DNA of 64,000 bases from Pelomonas sp039929605 (GTDB lineage: Bacteria; Pseudomonadota; Gammaproteobacteria; Burkholderiales; Burkholderiaceae_C): positions 66,515 through 130,514 of the forward strand of contig NZ_JBDSQX010000136.1 of NCBI RefSeq assembly GCF_039929605.1. The letters are read 5' to 3'. The position numbers and the translations under genes were made by a program. The notes under the pieces were generated by a model. That model did no database searches, was not told where the DNA came from, and worked only from the letters and a program-made list of their open reading frames with translations. Shown here piece after piece: positions 18,144 to 23,260 of the stretch (the first letter of the stretch is position 1; every line of letters starts with the position of its first letter).

Positions 18144-18499
18144 AAGGCCTTCAGGGATTGCCTGAGCTTCTTGCGCCCATCGCTGTTGGTCCCGCGATAG
18201 GTCTTCAGCGCCAGCGCCAGGAACTGCTGCTCGGCGGGCGTCAGGCCCGTAGGCTCGCGCTCCTCGTCGAGCCAGCCGGCGGGCCTGTCGCAGTGGTGCT
18301 CGATCTGGCGCGCCAGCTTGTCGCCGAGGGGCCGGGCGCCGCTCTTGGCCATGGACCACGTCGCGCCGCTGACATCGATGCGCGCTGCCCACGCGGCCTC
18401 CAGGCCCTTGGGCGGATCGCCCGCAGTGATGCGCTCTTCGACGAAGGTCTGGAAGAGCGCCAGGGCGTTGAGACGGCGGATGGTGGCGGGGCTGGACAC
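18128..18499 (-). CDS. Small repressor-like protein with a phage-type HTH remnant
   Basis: 123 residues. The segment WSMAKSGARPLGDKLARQIE followed by GWLD resembles the end of the HTH domain in phage CI/XRE-type repressors (...G.RRIGDKLARRIE...PPGWLD), preceded by a helical N-terminus and followed by a helical TPAEQQFLALALKTYRG tail. The recognition helix region looks altered, so DNA binding is an inference. The gene faces a divergent promoter containing two 15-bp dyads at 18520 and 18576, an arrangement expected for an autoregulated repressor. Confidence 0.6.
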   Translation of the reverse strand: MSSPATIRRLNALALFQTFVEERITAGDPPKGLEAAWAARIDVSGATWSMAKSGARPLGDKLARQIEHHCDRPAGWLDEEREPTGLTPAEQQFLALALKTYRGTNSDGRKKLRQSLKAFGSGA

Positions 18500-18519
18500 G
18501 CTGCAGAGGTGGGGGCTTA

Positions 18520-18534
18520 GTGTTGTTAAAACAC
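18520..18534. promoter_or_regulatory. Dyad GTGTT-N5-AACAC (possible operator)
   Basis: GTGTT GTTAA AACAC is a perfect 5-bp-arm dyad 21 bp upstream of the repressor-like start. It has the same length and GTG...CAC edges as the dyad at 18576, suggesting one protein binds both. Confidence 0.45.
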
Positions 18535-18564
18535 TTCACACGCATTCTAGGTGGCACGCCGCGC

Positions 18565-18593
18565 TTGACCAAGGCGTGAACAGTTTTCACAAT
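18565..18593 (+). promoter_or_regulatory. Divergent sigma-70-type promoter with an operator dyad in its spacer
   Basis: TTGACC (18565-18570), 17 bp, CACAAT (18588-18593). The spacer contains GTGAA CAGTT TTCAC (18576-18590), a 15-bp dyad that overlaps the -10 element. A protein bound there would block the promoter. It points toward the tRNA/HNH/slipin region. Confidence 0.5.
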
Positions 18594-18664
18594 GCAGGGA
18601 TTCGCTCAACGCCGTTGGGCAACCCAACAACCCCAACCCGACCGAACCGCTTTCGTACCTCGCC

Positions 18665-18844
18665 ATGAACCGCCACCTTTTCAACGTCATCGCATACCCC
18701 GGCTCAACGAGCCGGCGCGATGGCGCCTGGATGGCGCTGGTCGAGGGACCGAAAGCAGAGGGCTCGCAACCCCAGGTCGCCTATGCCCACGACTGCGGTC
18801 GTGATCGTGATGACACCCACACATCGGGAGAAGGTCCCGGCTGA
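18665..18844 (+). CDS. Possible 59-residue ORF upstream of a terminator
   Basis: Starts MNRHLFNVIAYPGSTSRR and ends DDTHTSGEGPG; the stop is 24 bp before a rho-independent terminator. It is charged and soluble, has no recognisable domain and no clear ribosome site. It is the only plus-strand frame that fits between the promoter at 18565 and the terminator at 18869, so it is either the product of that unit or chance in a non-coding RNA. Confidence 0.3.
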   Translation: MNRHLFNVIAYPGSTSRRDGAWMALVEGPKAEGSQPQVAYAHDCGRDRDDTHTSGEGPG

Positions 18845-18868
18845 CGCCGCCCTTCCACGCTCTTCTGA

Positions 18869-18907
18869 GGCCCGGTATCCGCAAGGAACCGGGCCTTTTG
18901 TTTTTTC
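18869..18907 (+). terminator. Rho-independent terminator
   Basis: GGCCCGGT (18869-18876) pairs with ACCGGGCC (18888-18895) and is followed by TTTTGTTTTTT. This is the best terminator in the first 20 kb and shows that something is transcribed on the plus strand upstream of it, probably from the promoter at 18565. Confidence 0.8.
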
Positions 18908-18939
18908 GCTTTTCAACCGAACACCGTGCCGGGGCTGCC

Positions 18940-19167
18940 CTGGCGCCGCTGCGCACGCGCAGCGCCAGCTCTTTCACAACTCGCATCGAGTGCCCGCCGA
19001 CCACATCGGCGCGGCACTCAACACTGGCAGGCGCCGAGGCTCGTCCTCGGCTGCCCTGCCCCATCTCGGGTGTGCCCACGCACAAGCATCGGCCGGCCCG
19101 GTGTGCATGTGCGCTCGGGCGGCCGCCTGTCGCGTGCAGCGACGCATTGCTGGTTTGCGCAAACCAG
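18940..19167 (+). other. Run of four hairpins in a gene-free stretch
   Basis: Between the terminator and the first tRNA there is no credible protein gene but a chain of inverted repeats: CTGGC...GCTGCGC/GCGCAGC...GCCAG at 18940-18968; GTGCC...GCCGA/TCGGC...GGCAC at 18990-19017; GCCGAGG/CCTCGGC at 19033-19051; and the perfect 18-bp palindrome CTGGTTTGCGCAAACCAG at 19150-19167, flanked by CGACGC and GCGTCG. It may encode a structured RNA or be a relic of mobile or tRNA-like DNA. Confidence 0.4.
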
Positions 19168-19207
19168 TCGCGTCGCGTGTGGACACAGCCGAGATGGTTT
19201 TTCCTTT

Positions 19208-19285
19208 GCCTTGTTAGCTCAGTGGAGTGAGAGCGCCGGTCTACGAAACCGGAGGTCGGACGTTCGAGTCGTTCACAAGGCGCCA
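19208..19285 (+). tRNA. tRNA-Arg (anticodon ACG)
   Basis: Folds as a full cloverleaf: acceptor GCCTTGT/ACAAGGC, D stem GCTC/GAGC, anticodon stem CCGGT/ACCGG with loop CTACGAA (anticodon ACG), T stem GGACG/CGTTC (one G-U) with loop TTCGAGT, discriminator G and an encoded CCA. It starts a cluster of unusual tRNA genes. Confidence 0.85.
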
Positions 19286-19297
19286 ATCAACAGCAAT

Positions 19298-19372
19298 GCC
19301 CCGTTGGACTTCCGGTGAGGTCCTCGGCCCTTCAAGCCGAAGAGGCGGGTTCAACTCCCGCACGGGGTACCA
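19298..19372 (+). tRNA. tRNA-Glu-like (anticodon TTC) with C at position 33
   Basis: Acceptor GCCCCGT/ACGGGGT (G1-U72 wobble), D stem GACT/GGTC, anticodon stem TCGGC/GCCGA, loop CCTTCAA, 4-nt variable region, T stem GCGGG/CCCGC with loop TTCAACT, discriminator A and encoded CCA. The anticodon reads TTC (Glu), but position 33, almost always U, is C. It may be a poorly functional or specialised tRNA. Confidence 0.7.
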
Positions 19373-19389
19373 CTCCTTTTTACCCAGAA

Positions 19390-19419
19390 GCCTCTCGTTG
19401 AGCTCACGCCCCGAGAGGC
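19390..19419. other. Hairpin between tRNA genes
   Basis: GCCTCTCG (19390-19397) pairs with CGAGAGGC (19412-19419), 17 bp after the Glu-type tRNA. No T-run follows on the plus strand. It could be a processing or termination structure. Confidence 0.35.
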
Positions 19420-19486
19420 GCAAACCGGCCGCAACGATTGGGCGGCGTCGGAACCCGTGACCGACAACCTTTCTGTCTTTACCCAT

Positions 19487-19562
19487 GTCGCCATAGCTCA
19501 GCTGGGAGAGCGCCGGTCTGTCGAACCGGAGGTCGCGGGATCGAAACCCGCTGGCGGCGCCA
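19487..19562 (+). tRNA. tRNA-Asp (anticodon GTC)
   Basis: Acceptor GTCGCCA/TGGCGGC, D stem GCTC/GAGC, anticodon stem CCGGT/ACCGG with loop CTGTCGA (GTC), T stem GCGGG/CCCGC with loop ATCGAAA, discriminator G (expected for Asp) and encoded CCA. The T loop begins with A rather than the usual T at position 54. The anticodon arm is nearly the same as in the Arg tRNA 280 bp upstream, which suggests duplication. Confidence 0.8.
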
Positions 19563-19584
19563 TTGCCTTCACCAGGAGAACGTC

Positions 19585-19818
19585 ATGAAGAAGCACACCA
19601 CCCACAGCTTTCGAAACCATGAGCAAGCGCCGCAAGGGCTTCCCGTCTGAAACGCAGGTCAAGCGCGGTGACCGCATGGTGCATGGCTACAAGGAGCTGA
19701 TCGAAAAGCTCGGCAGGAGCGATCCTTGCCCCTGCGGCTCGCGGAGGTCGTTTCAAGCGCTGCTGCCTGCACAGTGGCTGTTTTCGACGGCGTGAACCGC
19801 GATCACTACCAACGTTGA
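19585..19818 (+). pseudogene. SEC-C zinc-motif small protein, frameshifted
   Basis: A strong ribosome site (CCAGGAGAA) precedes ATG 19585, which reads 21 codons. Frame +1 from ATG 19619 reads MSKRRKGFPSETQVKRGD through LGRSDPCPCGS and then leaves the SEC-C pattern. One base less near 19742 restores GSGGRFKRCCLHSGC, and one T less at 19781-19784 restores FDGVNRDHYQR and a TGA at 19816-19818. GRSDPCPCGSGGRFKRCC is the zinc-binding SEC-C motif. All shifts go the same way (one extra base each). With corrections the product is 65-77 residues. It sits between tRNA-Asp and the HNH gene. Confidence 0.6.
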
Positions 19819-19865
19819 TCGACCGCCCCCCTCAACCGTGCCAAGCCCAAAGAAAGGAGGCCACC

Positions 19866-20426
19866 ATGCACGACGTTTTGCAGTTGGACATCACCGGCCT
19901 CCCGCAGGCCTGGGTCTCGGTCGAACACGCCGCCACGCTCGTCGCCACCGATGCCGTCGTGTGGTCGGCCGGCGAGCGCCCGCTGGCCGTGTTGCGTGGC
20001 GGTTTCAATGCCACCACCGGCCGCCAGTCGGTGCTGGCCGTTCCTGCCATCGTGGCCCTGCGCGGCGCGTCGAGGCTCAACCTCTTCGACATCACGCCGG
20101 TCTACGGCAAGGCCAAGGTCATCAAGCGTGACCGCTGCACCTGCGCCTATTGCGGCGTGGTGCTCGACGCGCGCGTGCTGACCATCGACCACATCGCGCC
20201 CGCCAGCCGGGGTGGGCCCTTGAGCTGGATGAACACGGTCGCGGCCTGCCGCGTCTGCAATTCGCTCAAGGCCGACCGCACGCCGGACGAGGCCCGCATG
20301 CCGCTGCTGTTCGCGCCCTTTGTGCCGAGCCGCTTCGAGGACTTCATCTTGAAGGGCAGGCACATCCGCGCGGACGTGCACGACTGGCTGGCTGCGCGCC
20401 TGCCGAGAGGATCTCGCCTCAGTTGA
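19866..20426 (+). CDS. HNH endonuclease
   Basis: 186 residues with an excellent ribosome site (AAAGGAGG, 6 bp before ATG). The C-terminal half is a complete zinc-ribbon HNH nuclease: Cys93-x2-Cys96 (CTCAYCG), His109 in LTIDHIAPASRGG, Asn123 and Cys128-x2-Cys131 (TVAACRVCNSLKADR). The N-terminal ~85 residues (VWSAGERPLAVLRGG, LFDITPVYG) are as in the stand-alone bacterial HNH proteins often annotated only as HNH endonuclease. The nucleic-acid target is unknown. Position between tRNA genes and a slipin suggests an RNA- or tRNA-linked role, which is inference. Confidence 0.88.
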   Translation: MHDVLQLDITGLPQAWVSVEHAATLVATDAVVWSAGERPLAVLRGGFNATTGRQSVLAVPAIVALRGASRLNLFDITPVYGKAKVIKRDRCTCAYCGVVLDARVLTIDHIAPASRGGPLSWMNTVAACRVCNSLKADRTPDEARMPLLFAPFVPSRFEDFILKGRHIRADVHDWLAARLPRGSRLS

Positions 20427-20556
20427 GGCGACCACGAATCTGCCGAGGAAAGCAGAGCGCTCACAGGTCGGGGTTCCCAAGCCCCGCCGGTGCGCCGAGA
20501 CCGGGTCCGCCCGTCGTTTCGACGTATGCCGCGCCTGCCGGAATCGACGGGTAGCC

Positions 20557-20611
20557 CGTGAGGCAAGGTTGGGCCGCAAGGCCTTGGGTTCAATTCCCAA
20601 CTTCACGACCA
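20557..20611 (+). ncRNA. tRNA-like element without a D arm
   Basis: Acceptor CGTGAGG/CTTCACG pairs over 7 bp (one G-U) and is followed by discriminator A and CCA; the T arm TTGGG/CCCAA with loop TTCAATT is intact. Only 20 nt lie between the acceptor and the T stem, enough for one short hairpin (GGCC-GCAA-GGCC), so the D arm and a normal anticodon arm are missing. Either a deletion relic or a tRNA-like RNA with a CCA end. Confidence 0.5.
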
Positions 20612-20612
20612 C

Positions 20613-20682
20613 TGGATAGCTCAGTCGGGTAGAGCAACGAACTAATCATTCGTCTGTCGCGGGTTCGACTCCCGCTCCAAGC
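20613..20682 (+). ncRNA. tRNA-like element with anticodon AAT and a broken acceptor
   Basis: D arm GCTC/GAGC, anticodon stem ACGAA/TTCGT with loop CTAATCA (AAT), and T arm GCGGG/CCCGC with loop TTCGACT are all intact. The acceptor keeps only four pairs (TGGA/TCCA), the outer three mismatch, and no CCA follows. It abuts the previous element: the CCA of that element falls where the acceptor should begin. AAT is not a normal bacterial Ile anticodon, so this is more likely a relic than a working tRNA. Confidence 0.5.
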
Positions 20683-20911
20683 TTGGCCTTTCACGCCAAT
20701 CCAAAACCGGTCGCAAGACCACCCCGCCGAACGTGCGCCCTGGCTCCGGCCAGATCGCGCATCAGCGGCCCGCGCTCGCGCGCCGGGCAAGCGGGGCCCT
20801 GCTGCCACGGCCAGCCGCGAGCGCCTTCAAGTGAGGAGGCGTTCAACGCGCACCGTGGCGCCAGGCCCTGGCATCCGACGTCCGCACGGGTTGCTGTAAC
20901 GGCACCCCTAT

Positions 20912-20981
20912 GGAAATGCAGGCGCAGCCCCTCCGCGCGCAGCGCATCCTTGCTTTGCGGCAGGGCTGCGTCTGCATTTCC
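20912..20981 (+). other. 70-nt stem-loop in front of the slipin gene
   Basis: GGAAATGCAGGCGCAGCCC (20912-20930) pairs with GGGCTGCGTCTGCATTTCC (20963-20981): 19 bp with a single G-U pair, enclosing a 32-nt GC-rich loop. It ends 29 bp before the slipin ATG. No T-run follows, so it is not a terminator; it could be an mRNA leader structure, a small RNA with a long stem, or a protein-binding palindrome. Confidence 0.65.
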
Positions 20982-21010
20982 TCAACACGCGTCACAACAA
21001 GGAGAACACC

Positions 21011-22147
21011 ATGACGATCAAGCGTGTCACTGTGAAGAAGAACGAGCGCGGCATCCTGCTGCGCAATGGCGACTTCGAACGCGTGCTGCAACCGGGCACG
21101 CACTGGCTGTTCGCCGGCATGGACGCGCTGAAGGTCGAGCTGTTCGCGATCAGCCAACCGGCCTTCGTGCATCCGTTGACCGACTACCTGATGGCCAAGG
21201 AGCCTGAGGTTGTCGAGGCGGAGTTCCTGCGCGTCGAGCTCAATGAGCACGAGGCGGGTCTGCGCACCGAGAACGGCGTGCTCGTCGAGGTGCTGCCGCC
21301 CGCCACGCGGCGCCTGTACTGGCGTGGCCTGGTGGACGTGCAGGTCGAGTTGATTGACCTGCGCGCGTCCGCCGAGCTGCCGGCCGCCCTGGCTGCGCGA
21401 CTGACTCAGCCGCAACTGCGCCCGCGCGCGCTGACCGGCCTGGCTGGCGTGCTGCAGGTGGAGGTGCCGGCAACCGGCGCCGGCCTGCTGCGCGTGGACG
21501 GCAAGGTGGAGCGGCTGCTGGCCGCGGGTTCCTACGCGTTCTGGAAGTTCAACCGCAACGTGACCGTGGAGCTGGTGGACCTGCGGCTGCAGGCGCTGGA
21601 GGTGACGGGCCAGGAGATCCTGACGCGCGACAAGGTCTCGCTGCGGCTGAACCTCTCGGCCACCTGGCGCTTCACCGATGTGCTGCGCGCGTTCGAGCAA
21701 CTGGCCAAGCCGGCCGATCACCTCTACCGCGAGCTGCAGTTCGGCCTGCGCGCCGCAGTGGGCACGCGCACGCTGGACGAGCTGCTGGAGAACAAGTCGG
21801 TCATCGACGAAGTCGTGACCGCCCAGGTCACTGCCAAGCTGGCCGGCTACGGCCTGCAGCTGGACGGCGTGGGCGTGAAGGACATCGTGCTGCCGGGCGA
21901 GATGAAAACCATCCTCGCCCAGGTGGTGGAGGCCGGAAAAGCCGCCGAGGCGAACGTGATCCGTCGCCGTGAGGAAACCGCAGCGACGCGCTCCCTGCTC
22001 AACACGGCCAAGGTGATGGAGGACAACCCCGTCGCCTTGCGCCTGAAGGAGCTGGAAACGCTGGAACGCGTGGCCGAGCGCATCGACAAGATCTCCGTGT
22101 TCGGCGGTCTGGACCAAGTGCTCAACGGGCTGGTGAAGCTGCGTTGA
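21011..22147 (+). CDS. Slipin family (SPFH/Band 7) protein
   Basis: 378 residues, no membrane helix or signal. N-terminal region VKKNERGILLRNGDFERVLQ and a Band-7 core (VTVELVDLRLQALEVTGQEI, then DKVSLRLNLSATWRF and VTAQVTAKLAGYGLQLDGVG), followed by a coiled region AGKAAEANVIRRREETAATR. Soluble slipins with this N-terminus are the type that accompany rtcB/rtcA RNA-ligase genes in many proteobacteria; here the neighbours are tRNAs and an HNH nuclease, and no ligase is visible. Ribosome site AAGGAG 8 bp before ATG. A strong terminator follows. Role: probably an oligomeric scaffold; exact function unknown. Confidence 0.88.
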   Translation: MTIKRVTVKKNERGILLRNGDFERVLQPGTHWLFAGMDALKVELFAISQPAFVHPLTDYLMAKEPEVVEAEFLRVELNEHEAGLRTENGVLVEVLPPATRRLYWRGLVDVQVELIDLRASAELPAALAARLTQPQLRPRALTGLAGVLQVEVPATGAGLLRVDGKVERLLAAGSYAFWKFNRNVTVELVDLRLQALEVTGQEILTRDKVSLRLNLSATWRFTDVLRAFEQLAKPADHLYRELQFGLRAAVGTRTLDELLENKSVIDEVVTAQVTAKLAGYGLQLDGVGVKDIVLPGEMKTILAQVVEAGKAAEANVIRRREETAATRSLLNTAKVMEDNPVALRLKELETLERVAERIDKISVFGGLDQVLNGLVKLR

Positions 22148-22171
22148 GTGCTGAACTCACGCACCGCTTCA

Positions 22172-22204
22172 GGGCGCCCGGCTTCGGTCGGGCGCCCTTT
22201 TTTT
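22172..22204 (+). terminator. Rho-independent terminator after the slipin gene
   Basis: GGGCGCCCG (22172-22180) pairs with CGGGCGCCC (22189-22197), then seven T. It closes the tRNA/HNH/slipin unit. Confidence 0.9.
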
Positions 22205-22290
22205 GACCTCTGCACGCCGCGCCACGGGAGCATTCACGAAGGGCGGGTCGCGCCGGCCGGCACTACCATTGCTGCCCCTACGAGGCCGCC

Positions 22291-23160
22291 ATGAAACTGC
22301 TCGTCAAATTCAATCTCGTTTACCTGCTGGTCATGAGCCTGGGCATCGCCGTGAGCGGCTACATCGCCCGCCAGCTGCTGCAGGACAACGCCCAGCAGGA
22401 GGTCGTCGGCAGCGCCCGCATGCTGATGGAGAAGGCGCTGGCCGTGCGCGCCTACACCAACACGCAGATCAAACCGCTGCTGGCCTCGCAGATGGCCAAC
22501 GAGTTCCTGCCGCAAACGGTGCCCAGCTACTCCGCCACGGAGGTGCTGGGCACGCTGCTGGCCAAGCACCCCGAGTTCGCCTACAAGGAGGCGACGCTGA
22601 ACCCCACCAACCCGCGCGACCGTGCCACCAGCTGGGAGGCCGACATCGTGGGTCAATTCAGAAGCGCAGCCGACCTGAAGGAAACCGTCGGCACGCGCGA
22701 CACGCCGGCCGGCCCGTCGCTCTACATCGCCCGCCCGCTGCGCATCACCGACCCCGCCTGCCTGGCCTGCCACAGCAGCGTGGACGCCGCGCCGGCCACC
22801 ATGGTGGCCAAGTACGGCCCGGCCAACGGCTTCGGCTGGAACCTCAACGAAGTCATCGGCGCACAGATCGTGTCGGTGCCGCTGGGCGTGCCGCTGCAGC
22901 GCGCCGACAACGTCTTCAAGCTCTTCATCTCGTCACTGATCGGCGTGTTCGTCGTCGTCGGCATCGTGCTGAACCTGATGGTGTGGATGCTCGTCGTCCG
23001 CCCCGTCACCCGCCTGTCCGCGCTGGCCGACCGCGTCAGCCAGGGCGACCTGGACGCGCCCGAGTTCAAGGCCAGTGGCCGCGACGAGATCGCCACGCTG
23101 TCCGACTCCTTCTCACGCATGCGCGCCAGCGTCGTGCAGGCCATGAAACTCCTGGAATGA
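22291..23160 (+). CDS. Haem-binding (Tll0287-type, DUF3365) membrane sensor with HAMP domain
   Basis: 289 residues: membrane helix at about 8-28, periplasmic domain of ~170 residues of the Tll0287-like/DUF3365 kind with a c-type haem site Cys157-Leu-Ala-Cys160-His161, second helix at about 205-235, and a HAMP linker (RPVTRLSALADRVSQGDLD) ending the protein. No kinase, cyclase or chemotaxis output domain is attached, so it must signal through another protein. The Ser/Thr kinase 100 bp downstream is the obvious candidate partner. Sensing of redox state or a gas is inferred from the haem motif. Confidence 0.85.
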   Translation: MKLLVKFNLVYLLVMSLGIAVSGYIARQLLQDNAQQEVVGSARMLMEKALAVRAYTNTQIKPLLASQMANEFLPQTVPSYSATEVLGTLLAKHPEFAYKEATLNPTNPRDRATSWEADIVGQFRSAADLKETVGTRDTPAGPSLYIARPLRITDPACLACHSSVDAAPATMVAKYGPANGFGWNLNEVIGAQIVSVPLGVPLQRADNVFKLFISSLIGVFVVVGIVLNLMVWMLVVRPVTRLSALADRVSQGDLDAPEFKASGRDEIATLSDSFSRMRASVVQAMKLLE

Positions 23161-23250
23161 GACCACCCCTACCGGCTTCGCCGGCCCCTCAAGGGGCGCT
23201 GCTGGTGGCCCGGCAAAGCCGGTTCCACGGCAGCCGCTTGGGAACACCCT
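23161..23250 (+). repeat. Palindromic intergenic element after the sensor gene
   Basis: Directly after the stop codon: CCGGC-TTC-GCCGG, then GCCCCT-CA-AGGGGC, then CCGGC-AAA-GCCGG and CCGCTTGGGAA. It shares the CCCCT...AGGGG module, the CCGCTTGGGA end and the stop-adjacent position with the three ~150-bp repeats, so it may be a shorter relative. Confidence 0.45.
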
Positions 23251-23260
23251 ACGCAACGGC

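Noticed and set aside
18551..18569. Sigma-54-type promoter (TGGCAC...TTG) before the tRNA island
   Set aside because: Spacing between the two elements is two bases too long and the GC of the -12 box is missing.
18730..18790. Possible tRNA-Ala-like segment (GGG-CTCGCAA-CCC)
   Set aside because: Only a 3-bp anticodon stem and no acceptor pairing; probably chance.
20469..20486. CGGGG-TTCCCAAG-CCCCG hairpin considered as a tRNA-Gly(CCC) anticodon or T arm
   Set aside because: The loop has eight bases and no acceptor or other arm could be found around it.
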